A model generated the notes under the pieces. It was given only the letters and a program-made list of their open reading frames with translations, did not search any database and was not told where the DNA came from. Of a stretch of 64,000 nt of DNA, positions 6,594-15,722 are shown piece after piece. Positions within the stretch are counted from its first letter, which is position 1; each line of letters opens with the position of its first letter. Where the stretch lies: assembly GCF_018304965.1 (NCBI RefSeq), contig NZ_JAGQED010000002.1, forward strand, positions 1-64,000. The letters run 5' to 3'. This DNA is from Collimonas antrihumi. GTDB lineage: Bacteria > Pseudomonadota > Gammaproteobacteria > Burkholderiales > Burkholderiaceae_D. The translations under genes and the position numbers were made by a program.

Positions 6594-6670
6594 TGGTCGG
6601 GACGGAGTGATTCGAACACTCGACCCCTTGCACCCCATGCAAGTACGCTACCAGGCTGCGCTACGCCCCG
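6594..6670 (-). tRNA. tRNA-Pro (anticodon GGG), integration site
   Basis: A 77-nt cloverleaf with acceptor CGGGGCG pairing CGTCCCG (one G-U), anticodon stem CTTGC/GCAAG with loop ATGGGGT giving anticodon GGG, T loop TTCGAAT and encoded CCA. The 5' part is chromosomal; the 3' part from the att core (6621-6640) to the CCA end at 6594 comes from the element and differs at 8 positions from the displaced original at 380-426. Folding is intact, so the gene should still work. Confidence 0.95.
6621..6640. repeat. Right attachment core inside tRNA-Pro
   Basis: Exact 20-bp copy of the core at 407-426, covering the 3' side of the anticodon loop and stem and the variable region of tRNA-Pro. This is a usual crossover place for tyrosine integrases that use tRNA genes. 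Confidence 0.85.
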
Positions 6671-6819
6671 ACAAGCCTGCTATTATATCAGAGCAAAATT
6701 GCTTTGTTTCCAAGGCAATGCATAAAATTTTAACTGTTTGTTCGCTCGACAATAACGCCTCATTGCACCTTGCAATGCAAGCCAGATCGCCCAGCCAACA
6801 ATCCTCATTAAATAATCCT

Positions 6820-7941
6820 ATGCCAATAAAAATTAGCCAGCAGTTTGACGCCGCCGCAATCGAAGTGTTGCGCGCCGATAGTCCTCAGCAGATTGAATTG
6901 AACATCCGTAGCGACTCCCACGCAGATTTTACGCAATGGTTCTATTTCCGCTTGCAGGGTGCGCGTGGCGAGGCTTGCCGCATCCGTTTCACGAATGCCG
7001 GCGCCACTACCTATCCCAAGGGTTGGGAAAACTATCAGGCGGTGGCCAGTTACGATCGCGAGACCTGGTTCCGGGTGCCGACCAGCTTTGACGGCGAGGT
7101 GATGACCATCGCCCATACGCCTGAGCGCGACAGCGTTTATTACGCTTATTTCGAACCGTATTCCTGGGAGCGTCATCTGGCGTTGCTGGGGCGTGCAGAG
7201 AAATCGCCGTTGGCACGGGTGGAGGATCTGGGCAGCACCGTTGACGGCCGCGATATGAATCTGCTGGTGATCGGTAATCCGGCCGCGGCCAAGAAGGTTT
7301 GGGTGATCGCACGCCAGCATCCGGGCGAAACCATGGCGGAGTGGTTTGTCGAGGGCATGGTCGATGCATTGCTGGATCGCGCCAATCCGCTGGCGAACAA
7401 GGTGTTGCAGCACGCGGTGTTCTACATCGTCCCGAACATGAATCCGGATGGCTCGGTGCGTGGCAACCTGCGTACCAACGCTGCCGGCGCCAACTTGAAT
7501 CGCGAGTGGATGGCGCCATCACTGGAGCGCAGCCCGGAAGTATTTGTGGTGAAGAACAAGATTCACGAAACCGGCTGCGATCTGTTCCTGGACGTGCATG
7601 GCGATGAGGCTTTGCCGTACGTGTTTGTGGCGGGCTCGGAAATGCTGGAAGACTTTAGTCCGCAGCAGGGCGTGGAGCAGCAAAAATTCATCGACGATTT
7701 CTTGCGCGCCAGCCCGGATTTCCAGACTGAAGTCGGCTATGCGGCGAGCAAGTACAGTAGCGACGTGCTGACTCTGGCGTCGAAATATGTCGGCCATACA
7801 TTCAAGTGCATATCGCTGACCCTGGAGTTACCGTTCAAGGATAACGTCAACTTGCCGGATGCACAGGTCGGCTGGGATGGTGCTCGCAGCGCGCGTTTGG
7901 GAGCGGTGGTGTTGCAACCGATATTGCGGGCGTTTGCGTAA
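6820..7941 (+). CDS. M14-family zinc carboxypeptidase (cytosolic carboxypeptidase-like)
   Basis: Predicted cytoplasmic metallocarboxypeptidase of the CCP/AGBL-like branch of M14. With the start at 6820 (373 residues) the N-terminal 130 residues form the beta-sandwich domain typical of this branch and the rest the catalytic domain. Zinc ligands are visible as His167 and Glu170 (RQHPGE) and His260 (DVHGDE); NPDG and NLNREW form the substrate pocket, and the catalytic Glu336 lies in LELPF. The open frame extends upstream toward the tRNA, but MPIKIS is the natural family start. Substrate unknown. No operon partners. Confidence 0.88.
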   Translation: MPIKISQQFDAAAIEVLRADSPQQIELNIRSDSHADFTQWFYFRLQGARGEACRIRFTNAGATTYPKGWENYQAVASYDRETWFRVPTSFDGEVMTIAHTPERDSVYYAYFEPYSWERHLALLGRAEKSPLARVEDLGSTVDGRDMNLLVIGNPAAAKKVWVIARQHPGETMAEWFVEGMVDALLDRANPLANKVLQHAVFYIVPNMNPDGSVRGNLRTNAAGANLNREWMAPSLERSPEVFVVKNKIHETGCDLFLDVHGDEALPYVFVAGSEMLEDFSPQQGVEQQKFIDDFLRASPDFQTEVGYAASKYSSDVLTLASKYVGHTFKCISLTLELPFKDNVNLPDAQVGWDGARSARLGAVVLQPILRAFA

Positions 7942-7985
7942 TTTCTACCGCTTGTAAACTGTTTGTAATTGAAATTCTTGTTGTG

Positions 7986-8020
7986 AAAAGCCGGACATGT
8001 CTGACATGCCCGGCTTTTTT
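7986..8020. terminator. Terminator between convergent carboxypeptidase and hydrolase genes
   Basis: AAAAGCCGG and CCGGCTTTT arms with an inner GACATGTC-like continuation form a strong hairpin followed by T residues on the plus strand and preceded by A residues, so it can serve both converging genes. Confidence 0.8.
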
Positions 8021-8058
8021 ATGTCACGGTGGCCGCGCCTCTATGGGCAGGCCCGGGA

Positions 8059-8763
8059 TCAGCCTTTTGCTGTCGCAGCTTCCAGCAGTTCCAGCTTGGT
8101 TTCGCGGCCGTTCTGTTGCACGCTTTGTGCTTTTGCATAGCTTTCCATCAGCGCCTGATAAGCCGGCACGATGTGGTCGGTCATGATCGCGGCGAATTCC
8201 ATGGCATCGGGCCGATTCCAGGTACTCATGATTTCGGCCAGGGTGGCATAGGTATCGATTGGCACGGCGCCGGCCTGGACTACGCGCGCCAGGGTCAGGT
8301 CAGTGGCCATCTTGGACCAGTTTCCGGAAGCGTCGATAATGGTAAACACCTTGTAGCCGGCGGCGAGTGCGCTCAGGGTCGGAAACGCCATGCAGACGCT
8401 GGTCAGGGTGCCGGCAATCAGTAATGTCTTGCGCTTGGTTTTTTCGATGGCCGCGACCCATGCCGGGTTGTCCCAGGCGTTGATTTGACCGGTGCGCGGG
8501 ATGTAGACGGCATCCGGATTGTGGCGATGGATTTCCGGGATGAGCGGGCCGTTGGGGCCGTCGGGCACCGAGGCGGTGGTGAAGGTCGGGATCTTGGCCA
8601 GATGCGCCACTTTTGCCAGCGCGGTGACGTGCGAGCGCAGGGTGGGTAGTTCGATGTCTTTGACCAGTTGAAACAGGCCGCTTTGATGGTCGATCAGCAA
8701 CAACACGGTGTCATCGGGATCGATCATCGGGGTCTTGCCGTTGAAATTGGCTGGTGTGCTCAT
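8059..8763 (-). CDS. Isochorismatase-like cysteine hydrolase (YcaC type)
   Basis: 234 residues. Shows the isochorismatase-fold hydrolase pattern: a catalytic Asp in LLLIDHQSG near the N-terminus and nucleophile Cys in [11 protein letters not shown] preceded by the usual cis-peptide region. The overall sequence is closest to the YcaC-like group of uncharacterised amidohydrolases. Lies about 100 bp downstream of the pirin gene on the same strand with its own ribosome site (AGGAAAC), and the two are probably cotranscribed and controlled by the divergent LysR regulator. Substrate unknown. Confidence 0.85.
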   Translation of the reverse strand: MSTPANFNGKTPMIDPDDTVLLLIDHQSGLFQLVKDIELPTLRSHVTALAKVAHLAKIPTFTTASVPDGPNGPLIPEIHRHNPDAVYIPRTGQINAWDNPAWVAAIEKTKRKTLLIAGTLTSVCMAFPTLSALAAGYKVFTIIDASGNWSKMATDLTLARVVQAGAVPIDTYATLAEIMSTWNRPDAMEFAAIMTDHIVPAYQALMESYAKAQSVQQNGRETKLELLEAATAKG

Positions 8764-8859
8764 GGTGTGTTTCCTGGAGGTAGGTGAAACGCGCGCTGAT
8801 GTGCGCTGGTTGCTTGAAAAAAACCATGCCGGTCGGGATGACCGGCATGGCCAGAACTA

Positions 8860-9732
8860 CTAAGCCTTCTCAGCTATCTGCGCAAAGCGCCCGCTGTTGA
8901 AGTCGACAATCGCCTGGGCGATTTCTTCCTGGCTGTTCATGACGAACGGGCCATGGCCGACGATCGCTTCATCGATCGGCTCGCCGCTAAGCACCAGCAC
9001 CACAGCGTCGTTATTGGCTTCGATATCGACGCTGTTGCCGTCGTTGTCGAGCAACGCCATTTGCGCTTCGCGTGCCACGGTCTCGCCGTTGATGAGCACG
9101 GTTCCGTGCAATACCACCAGCGCCGAATGCCAGCCTGCAGGCAAGGACAGCTTGGTGCTGCTGCCTTGGTTCAAGCGCATATCCCACACATTCATAGGTG
9201 TGAAAGTACGTGCCGGACCGGCGTGGCCGTCGTATTCACCGGCAATCACCCTTACTGTGCCGGCGCCGTCAGGCAGGGCTACAGCCGGAATGTCGTTATC
9301 GACGATGGCTTGATACCCAGGTGTGGTCATCTTGTCCTTCGCCGGCAGGTTCACCCACAGCTGCACCATTTCGAGCGTCCCGCCGGAGCGCGTGAACGCT
9401 TCGGAGTGGAACTCTTCATGCAGGATGCCGCTGCCTGCTGTCATCCATTGCACGTCGCCGGGGCCGATTGTGCCGCCATTGCCGGTCGAGTCGCGGTGCG
9501 CCACTTCGCCCTTGTAGACGATGGTGACGGTTTCGAAGCCGCGATGCGGATGCGAGCCGACGCCACGTGGGCGGGTAGTAGGGCTGAACTCGGCCGGACC
9601 GGCGTAATCGAGCAGCAGGAACGGGCTCAGTTGCTTGCCGTGGCTGGTGTAAGAAAACATCGAACGAGCAGGAAAACCGTCGCCGACCCAATGTTGGCGA
9701 GGTGCGCTGTAGATGCCGAGGACTTTTTTCAT
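8860..9732 (-). CDS. Pirin-family protein (cupin, possible quercetinase)
   Basis: 290 residues with two cupin domains. The metal-binding motif of pirins is seen in the N-terminal half (SHPHRGFETVTIV and GILHEEFHS, giving three His and one Glu). Start chosen at the ATG at 9732, which has AAGGA 7 bp upstream; an in-frame TTG six bases earlier is less likely. Some bacterial pirins are quercetin 2,3-dioxygenases, others bind metabolic enzymes; the role here is not evident. Divergent LysR gene begins 124 bp away, a classical regulator-target arrangement. Confidence 0.9.
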   Translation of the reverse strand: MKKVLGIYSAPRQHWVGDGFPARSMFSYTSHGKQLSPFLLLDYAGPAEFSPTTRPRGVGSHPHRGFETVTIVYKGEVAHRDSTGNGGTIGPGDVQWMTAGSGILHEEFHSEAFTRSGGTLEMVQLWVNLPAKDKMTTPGYQAIVDNDIPAVALPDGAGTVRVIAGEYDGHAGPARTFTPMNVWDMRLNQGSSTKLSLPAGWHSALVVLHGTVLINGETVAREAQMALLDNDGNSVDIEANNDAVVLVLSGEPIDEAIVGHGPFVMNSQEEIAQAIVDFNSGRFAQIAEKA

Positions 9733-9855
9733 GATCAATTCCTTGTAGTGGTTGCATAGTTGTTGCTGATAGAAGATTAAACCAGGGACAATGAGTGCGG
9801 TAGTCTGTAGAATTTGCCATCAGCGTCCTATTTTATGAACGATGTAGGAGTTGTC
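9733..9855. promoter_or_regulatory. Divergent promoter region, pirin and LysR genes
   Basis: Short intergenic region between divergently read genes. LysR-type regulators usually bind such a region to control both themselves and the facing operon; an exact LysR box (T-N11-A dyad) could not be fixed by eye. Confidence 0.45.
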
Positions 9856-10761
9856 ATGCAGGATTTGAACGATCTCTACTACTACGTCCAGGTGGTCGAC
9901 CATGGCGGCTTCGCACCGGCGGGGCGGGCCTTGGGCATGCCGAAGTCCAAGCTGAGCCGGCGCCTGGCGTTACTGGAGGAACGCTTGGGCGTAAGGCTGA
10001 TCCAGCGTACTACCCGGCAATTTTCCGTGACTGAAGTAGGGCAGTCGTATTACGAGCACTGCAAGGCGATGCTGGTGGAGGCAGAGGCTGCGCAAGACGC
10101 CGTTGAGCTGACGCGGGGCGAACCGCGCGGCATTGTGCGCCTGACTTGCCCGGTGGCTTTGCTGCATATCAATGTGGACGTGATGCTGGCAGATTTCATG
10201 GCAGCCAACCCGCGTGTGACGGTGTTGCTGGAGGCGACCAATCGCCGGGTTGATGTGGTGGCTGAGGCGGTTGATATTGCAATCCGGGTACGGCCGCCGC
10301 CGATTCCGGATAGCGATCTGGTGCTGCGGGTACTGGCTGAGCGCAGTCAATGCCTGGTCGCCAGTCCGCTTCTGCTTAAGGGGAGGTCGCTACCGGCATC
10401 GCCTGCCGATTTAAACGATTGGCCGAGCCTGGGACTGGGGACGGGGCAGCAAAACCATATCTGGACATTGTTCGGCCCGGATGGCGCCAAGGCGGCGCTT
10501 CATCACACGCCGCGTTTTGTCACTGGCGACATGGTGGCGTTGCTGCGGGCGGCAGTGGCTGGTGTCGGCATTGTGCAATTGCCGACCATGATGATCCGCG
10601 AACAGGTGGCGCAAGGCACGCTGGTGCACGTATTGAATGACTGGCGGCCGCGACATGAAATTATCCATGTGGTATTCCCGTCGCGGCGCGGCTTGCTGCC
10701 TTTGGTGCGTACCCTGATTGATTATCTGGTAGCGCGCTTTCAGGCTCTGGAAGAAGATTAA
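9856..10761 (+). CDS. LysR-family transcriptional regulator
   Basis: 301 residues. N-terminal winged HTH (about residues 1-60, DLNDLYYYVQVVDHGGF through SRRLALLEERLG) followed by the periplasmic-binding-like effector domain, with the length and layout of the AaeR/DsdC-like group. Start set at 9856 because TAGGAG precedes it; an in-frame ATG at 9838 would add a short non-conserved extension. It is divergent from the pirin/hydrolase pair and probably regulates them. The effector is unknown. Confidence 0.9.
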   Translation: MQDLNDLYYYVQVVDHGGFAPAGRALGMPKSKLSRRLALLEERLGVRLIQRTTRQFSVTEVGQSYYEHCKAMLVEAEAAQDAVELTRGEPRGIVRLTCPVALLHINVDVMLADFMAANPRVTVLLEATNRRVDVVAEAVDIAIRVRPPPIPDSDLVLRVLAERSQCLVASPLLLKGRSLPASPADLNDWPSLGLGTGQQNHIWTLFGPDGAKAALHHTPRFVTGDMVALLRAAVAGVGIVQLPTMMIREQVAQGTLVHVLNDWRPRHEIIHVVFPSRRGLLPLVRTLIDYLVARFQALEED

Positions 10762-10785
10762 AACGATTGAGGAAGGCGTGCCGGC

Positions 10786-12039
10786 TCAGTGAAAATGGGC
10801 CGAGCCGCTTGGCGCATCGTCGGGCATTTCCGGATGCACCAGATCGCCTTCGCGATCCGGATAGAGCGGCGTCCCGCAATCGTCGCAAAATTCCATTGCA
10901 AACATTTCAGAATGCCGTTGAATGTCGTCGATGCCGCATTCGCGCAGCAGGCTCAGGATTTGCTCCAGCGGGGTTTCCGGTTCGGCCGTCGCTTCGTCGC
11001 TGTCGCTGGCGCGCGTAATGATTTCTTCGGTCGCTTCTTCCTGCCCGTACAGCGGCCACACCACGCCATAGATCACCTCATTGGTTTGGCCCAGCGAGAA
11101 GCCGATCCGGTATTCGTCTACCCGGCCGCTTTCCGGCTGTTCGCTAAAACGGCCGATGGTGGCGTGCAGGTCTTTCGAAGCGATGTCCAGCGTGTGCGAC
11201 AGGTAGTAGCTGGCGGCGCGCAGGGAAGCAGGGCGGATTTGCAGGTCGGCCTCGCGGCAGGCGGCAAAGTAGGCCTCGGGTAGCAGCACCTGGACGCCGC
11301 AACCCGGCAGCAAACGCGTCAGGTTGGGGGTGACTTGCATGCGCCATTGCTCCAGCGCCCGTTCTTTATCGGCAGCGATATGCCCCGCTTGTCCACGCGC
11401 CAGTTGCCAGTGGAACAGCGGCATGCCGGTTGGGACTACCAGGGCCGCCAGCAAGTAGCGGGTATCGGCCAGGAACGGCGCAGTCTCCGGCGGATTGGCG
11501 GGGCTGCGCACCGGTGCGTCGCTCAGTGCGGCATGTGACAGTTGCTGCAGCAAGGTAAAGGTTTCGCAATGCGTGCGCGGCAGCTGATCGATGGCGTACA
11601 AGGTCGGCACGATGGCGGTTTGTACTTCCGGCGCCAGGATGTGGGCGTGCAGATGGGCGCTCAGCGTCATCACGACGTCGGCCGGAATCGGCCCTGATCC
11701 GATCGAGAAACGCGTCCACGCCAGCAATGGAATGCCAACCAGCAGGCAGTCGTACTGCTTGCCCTGGTATTCGATGGTGCTGGATTCGCTGCAGGCTTCG
11801 ACCACGTCCATCAAGGCATCGTAGGCATCGGGCTGGGTCGGAAACAGCTGTTCCAGCGCGCCGTCGATCGGCTCCTGGTGATGGGCTTTGAAATGCTTGC
11901 CGAGCAAGACTTCAATCTCGCGTTCCCATGCGCGCTCCTCAAGGCGGCTGGAGGCTTGAATCAATGCTTGCGCCAGCTCGGCCAGGCGATGGCTGTCGGC
12001 GGAAAATTTACGGGAAGGTTTTTTTGACGGGCGGCGCAT
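10786..12039 (-). CDS. DUF2863 family protein
   Basis: About 417 residues from the start MRRPSKKPSR at 12039; the frame is open to 12123 and no strong ribosome site settles the start. Matches what I recall of DUF2863, a Burkholderiales-restricted family of unknown function. The N-terminus is basic; the C-terminus carries a CDDCGTPLYPD motif that could bind a metal. No signal peptide or membrane segment. Convergent with the LysR gene, 24 bp apart, without an obvious terminator in between. Confidence 0.75.
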   Translation of the reverse strand: MRRPSKKPSRKFSADSHRLAELAQALIQASSRLEERAWEREIEVLLGKHFKAHHQEPIDGALEQLFPTQPDAYDALMDVVEACSESSTIEYQGKQYDCLLVGIPLLAWTRFSIGSGPIPADVVMTLSAHLHAHILAPEVQTAIVPTLYAIDQLPRTHCETFTLLQQLSHAALSDAPVRSPANPPETAPFLADTRYLLAALVVPTGMPLFHWQLARGQAGHIAADKERALEQWRMQVTPNLTRLLPGCGVQVLLPEAYFAACREADLQIRPASLRAASYYLSHTLDIASKDLHATIGRFSEQPESGRVDEYRIGFSLGQTNEVIYGVVWPLYGQEEATEEIITRASDSDEATAEPETPLEQILSLLRECGIDDIQRHSEMFAMEFCDDCGTPLYPDREGDLVHPEMPDDAPSGSAHFH

Positions 12040-12425
12040 AGTGAATAGAGTAAGGGCTGATGACAACATAGTCAAAATCTTACTGCGCGACCGTAGCGGA
12101 TGCATGCATCCGATGCCCGGCAACTGAGACGCTCACATATTCATTGATAACATTGTTGAATATGCTCCGCTTTTCTGCGCTGCCTTCTGGCCTACGACCG
12201 CTTGCTGAGAGTTTTCAAGGACTCTGAGGCAGGAAGACTGCAAGATCCTATTGTAGTGGATTTAACGGTATGTTGAATAACTACCGTAGATGGATGGCAA
12301 CGATATCGTGATCGACGCTGAAAATGAGAAACGCCGGCATGGCCGGCGTTTTTTTGATAGCTTTATTGAACCATTCAACTGCCAGCCTGACGCCCGTGCA
12401 GAACGGGCCGCAGGCTGGTGTGTTG
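12040..12425. other. Intergenic region between DUF2863 gene and acnA with two hairpins
   Basis: No convincing gene. A hairpin AACGCCGGC/GCCGGCGTT lies at about 12330-12352, with a T-run on the plus strand and a T-rich stretch on the minus strand, so it can act as the acnA terminator and possibly in both directions. A second dyad (CCAGCCTG/CAGGCTGG, about 12381-12419) lies just after the acnA stop. The rest is presumed promoter for the DUF2863 gene. Confidence 0.5.
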
Positions 12426-15149
12426 TTATGCTGCCAGCAACTGGCGCAGCACGAACGGCAGGATACCGCCGTGTTTGTAGTAGTCGACTTCGATTGGCGT
12501 ATCGATGCGCAGCAGAACCTTGACTTCCTTGGTTTCGCCGTTGGCACGATGGATCACCAGGGTGGCGTCTTGCTGTGGCTTGATCTCGTCCTCGATACCT
12601 TTCAGGTCGAAAGTCTCGTGGCCGGTGATGCCCAGGGTTTGCACGCTGTCGTTACCGATGAATTGCAAAGGCAGAACGCCCATGCCGACCAGGTTGGACC
12701 GGTGGATACGCTCGAACGAACGCGCAAACACAGCCTTCACGCCCAGCAGCTGAGTACCCTTGGCGGCCCAGTCACGCGACGAACCAGTACCGTATTCTTC
12801 GCCTGCAAACACCATCGTTGGCACGCCGTCTTTGACGTACTGCATTGCTGCGTCATAGATCGATGTTTCTTCGCCGGTTGGCTGGAACAAGGTGATGCCG
12901 CCTTCAACCCGCGAACCGTCCGGTGTCGCAGGAATCATCAGGTTCTTGATACGGACGTTAGCGAATGTACCGCGCATCATGATTTCGTGATTGCCACGGC
13001 GCGAGCCGTAGGAGTTGAAGTCAGCCTTCAACACGCCGTTGGCGATCAGCCACTTACCGGCCGGGCTGGATTCCTTGATGGAGCCGGCTGGCGAGATGTG
13101 GTCGGTAGTGATCGAATCGCCGAACACGCCCAGTGCACGCGCGCCGGTGATACCGGTCGCAGCTGCCTTCGGCACCATGGTGAAGTCTTGGAAGAACGGT
13201 GGTTCAGCGATGTAAGTCGACTTAGGCCAGTTGTAGACTTCGCCGCCGGCGACGCCCTTGATGGCTTCCCACAGCTTGCCTGGTGCGCCCTTGACGTCAG
13301 CGTAGTTGGCTTTGAAAGTCTTGGCATTCATCGCAAACTTCATCAGCTTGGCGACTTCTTGCGAAGTTGGCCAGATGTCGCCGAGATAGATGTCCCGAAT
13401 TTTCCCATCTTTGCCCTTGCCCTTGCCGACAGGCTCGGTCATCAGGTCGCGCGTCATGTTGCCGGCGATCGCGTAAGCGACTACCAACGGTGGCGAAGCC
13501 AGGAAGTTGGAGCGAATGTTCGGATGGATCCGTGCTTCGAAGTTACGGTTGCCGGACAATACAGCCGATGCCACCACGTCGTTCTTGACGATGGCTTCGT
13601 TCATGGCTGGTGTCAGGTCGCCGGCGTTACCGATACAGGTGGTGCAACCGTAGGCAGTGACGCCGAAGCCGAGCTTTTCCAGGTACGGCAGCAGGCCGGC
13701 CGCTTCCAGGTATTCGGTGACGACGCGCGAGCCAGGGGCCAGCGAAGTCTTGATGTGCGCAGGTACCTTGAGGCCGGCTTCGACCGCTTTCTTGGCCAGC
13801 AAACCAGCCGCCAGCATGACGCTCGGGTTGGAAGTGTTGGTGCAAGAAGTGATAGCGGCAATCAGCACGTCGCCGTTTTGCAGCTTGACGCCGTCAGCGT
13901 TGGTGTAAGTCGCATCCAGGTCTTCCACTTTCTTGTTGAAGCCGTTTTCTGCGATTGGCTTGCTGAACAATTCTGCGAAGTTGGCTTTGACGTTGCCGAT
14001 TTCGATACGGTCTTGCGGACGCTTCGGGCCCGCCAGCGATGGTGCAACTGTAGCCAGGTCGAGTTCGACGACAGTGGTGTAGTCGATGTCGCCAGCCTTT
14101 GGAGTGCCGTACAGGTTTTGCGCCTTGAAGTAGCCGGCGAATGCGTCGATTTCCGCTTTGCTGCGGCCAGTGCCTTCGAAGTATTCGATAGTCGCATCGT
14201 CAACCGGGAAGAAGCCCATGGTGGCGCCGTATTCTGGTGCCATGTTGGCGATGGTAGCGCGGTCGGTCAGGCTCAGCGAGGCAGTGCCTTCGCCGAAGAA
14301 TTCGACAAACTTGCCGACCACTTTGGCTTTACGCAGCAGTTCGGTAATGGTCAGCACCAGATCGGTTGCGGTAACGCCTTCACGCAATTGGCCGGTCAGG
14401 TTGACGCCGACTACGTCTGGTGTCAGGAAGTAGACCGGTTGGCCCAGCATGCCGGCTTCCGCTTCAATGCCGCCAACGCCCCAGCCGACTACGCCGATGC
14501 CGTTGATCATGGTGGTGTGGGAATCAGTACCGACCAAGGTGTCCGGATAGTAAACCGAATCCTTCTTGTGGACGCCGCGGGCCAGGTATTCCAGGTTGAC
14601 CTGGTGGACGATGCCGAAGCCAGGAGGCACGACGCCGAAAGTGTCGAATGCCTGCATGCCCCATTTCATGAACTGGTAGCGCTCGTTGTTGCGCTGGAAT
14701 TCCAGTTTCATGTTGAGGTCGAGTGCTTTCTTTTCACGGAAATGGTCGATCTGCACCGAGTGGTCGACTACCAGGTCGACTGGCACCAGCGGCTCGATGT
14801 TCTTGGCGTTCTTGCCTAGCGAGGCAGCGACGTTGCGCATGGCGGCGAGGTCGGCCAGCAGCGGCACACCGGTAAAGTCTTGCAGCACGACGCGCGCCAC
14901 GACGAACGGGATTTCGTCTGTGCGGGCTGCGTTGGCGCCCCAGGCAGCCAGTTGCTTGACGTGCTCTTCAGTGACCTTCTTGCCGTCGCAATTACGCAGT
15001 ACGGATTCCAGCACGATACGGATCGACACCGGCAGGCGCGAGATGTTGATGCCGAGTTTTTTCTCCAGGGCTGGCAAGGAGTAGAACTTGCCTTTCTTGG
15101 AGTCGGAAATCTTGAATTCCTTGAGTGTATTCAGCGTGTTGCGGGACAT
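12426..15149 (-). CDS. acnA: Aconitate hydratase A
   Basis: Interconverts citrate and isocitrate in the TCA cycle. 907 residues, the usual AcnA/IRP1-type length. The three [4Fe-4S] ligand cysteines are visible: Cys436 (ITSCTN) and Cys502/Cys505 (TTCIGN). The swivel domain with [14 protein letters not shown] and [14 protein letters not shown] substrate-binding loops is at the C-terminal end. Strong ribosome site AGGAG precedes the ATG. It lies at the end of a minus-strand run with the MliC-like, CitE-like and mdh genes, transcribed away from the GntR gene. Confidence 0.97.
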   Translation of the reverse strand: MSRNTLNTLKEFKISDSKKGKFYSLPALEKKLGINISRLPVSIRIVLESVLRNCDGKKVTEEHVKQLAAWGANAARTDEIPFVVARVVLQDFTGVPLLADLAAMRNVAASLGKNAKNIEPLVPVDLVVDHSVQIDHFREKKALDLNMKLEFQRNNERYQFMKWGMQAFDTFGVVPPGFGIVHQVNLEYLARGVHKKDSVYYPDTLVGTDSHTTMINGIGVVGWGVGGIEAEAGMLGQPVYFLTPDVVGVNLTGQLREGVTATDLVLTITELLRKAKVVGKFVEFFGEGTASLSLTDRATIANMAPEYGATMGFFPVDDATIEYFEGTGRSKAEIDAFAGYFKAQNLYGTPKAGDIDYTTVVELDLATVAPSLAGPKRPQDRIEIGNVKANFAELFSKPIAENGFNKKVEDLDATYTNADGVKLQNGDVLIAAITSCTNTSNPSVMLAAGLLAKKAVEAGLKVPAHIKTSLAPGSRVVTEYLEAAGLLPYLEKLGFGVTAYGCTTCIGNAGDLTPAMNEAIVKNDVVASAVLSGNRNFEARIHPNIRSNFLASPPLVVAYAIAGNMTRDLMTEPVGKGKGKDGKIRDIYLGDIWPTSQEVAKLMKFAMNAKTFKANYADVKGAPGKLWEAIKGVAGGEVYNWPKSTYIAEPPFFQDFTMVPKAAATGITGARALGVFGDSITTDHISPAGSIKESSPAGKWLIANGVLKADFNSYGSRRGNHEIMMRGTFANVRIKNLMIPATPDGSRVEGGITLFQPTGEETSIYDAAMQYVKDGVPTMVFAGEEYGTGSSRDWAAKGTQLLGVKAVFARSFERIHRSNLVGMGVLPLQFIGNDSVQTLGITGHETFDLKGIEDEIKPQQDATLVIHRANGETKEVKVLLRIDTPIEVDYYKHGGILPFVLRQLLAA

Positions 15150-15174
15150 GATTTCTCCTGAGTTTTCAGTTTAA

Positions 15175-15672
15175 TTACAAGCTGTGTGCCGGGTCGACAG
15201 GTGCAGGGGCCGGCATGGCTTCTTGCGCTGCGGATTTACATTCGTTCGCCAGTTGATGCCCTGTTTTTGAATCAAGCAAAATGCCCTTGGACGGGATGCC
15301 AATCCAGAGCAGGCCGTATTTGCGGTTTTCAAAGCGGTTAGCGCCGGTGGTGGTCGGCACGCGCGACAGGCGGTGCAGGGCTTTGCCCCAACGCAGTGCG
15401 ATGTGCTTGTCGTCTTCAGCGTTGGTGTAGATTGTCAGGCTGTTGCCGAGCTCGCATTTGTAATCGATGGAAACGGAAGTCTTGACATCCGGTGTGCCTT
15501 CGTCTTCGCCATCGTCGACTTCTGCCGGCGCTGCTTTTGCAGCTGGCTTCTTAGCGGCTTTCTTGGTTGTTTTCTTGGTGGTGGTCTGGGCCTGGACTTG
15601 CGGCGCTACAACTGCCAGGCTGGCGCACAGCAAAACCAGCATTGACAAACTCGTCGACAAACTCTTTTTCAT
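15175..15672 (-). CDS. Exported Lys/Ala-rich protein with possible MliC-type lysozyme-inhibitor domain
   Basis: 165 residues from the second of two close ATGs, which has CGGAG 8 bp upstream. A signal peptide is followed by a low-complexity Lys/Ala/Pro linker (about residues 30-55), then a globular end with YKCELGNSL, an aromatic/Leu-rich LLWIG and a final Cys. The pattern (Y-x-C near the start of the domain, G-A-N-R-F/Y-E, then W-x-G) resembles the MliC/PliC c-type lysozyme inhibitor fold; I hold this loosely. It sits 25 bp upstream of acnA on the same strand and may be cotranscribed with it. Confidence 0.7.
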   Translation of the reverse strand: MKKSLSTSLSMLVLLCASLAVVAPQVQAQTTTKKTTKKAAKKPAAKAAPAEVDDGEDEGTPDVKTSVSIDYKCELGNSLTIYTNAEDDKHIALRWGKALHRLSRVPTTTGANRFENRKYGLLWIGIPSKGILLDSKTGHQLANECKSAAQEAMPAPAPVDPAHSL

Positions 15673-15722
15673 TTTCATTGCTCCGTGGTGCATCCCGTTA
15701 TCTCGAAAAAGGCGGGGTGCGG

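Larger units (their letters stand above)
380..6640. mobile_element. Integrated P4-like phage satellite / genomic island in tRNA-Pro(GGG)
   Basis: The segment is bounded by two copies of the 3' half of tRNA-Pro (47 bp each, 39 of 47 identical, with an identical 20-bp core at 407-426 and 6621-6640). It encodes a P4-family integrase at its left end, an AlpA-type activator, a run of small genes that overlap or nearly touch, an iteron cluster and cargo. At about 6.3 kb, with no capsid, portal, terminase or lysis gene, it fits a phage satellite or a minimal integrative element better than a prophage. A homologue of the lambda tail protein gpI is the only phage structural-type gene. No P4-type alpha primase-helicase is present, so it is not a classical P4. 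Satellite status is an inference from content. Confidence 0.85.

Noticed and set aside
6455-6619. Upstream extension of the small membrane protein gene into tRNA-Pro
   Set aside because: It would be translated from tRNA sequence across the att core and arm sites; an internal start is more plausible.
12324-14819. Very long open frame (831 codons) on the strand opposite acnA
   Set aside because: It is the antisense shadow of a strongly conserved gene in GC-rich sequence; its product matches nothing and acnA is intact.
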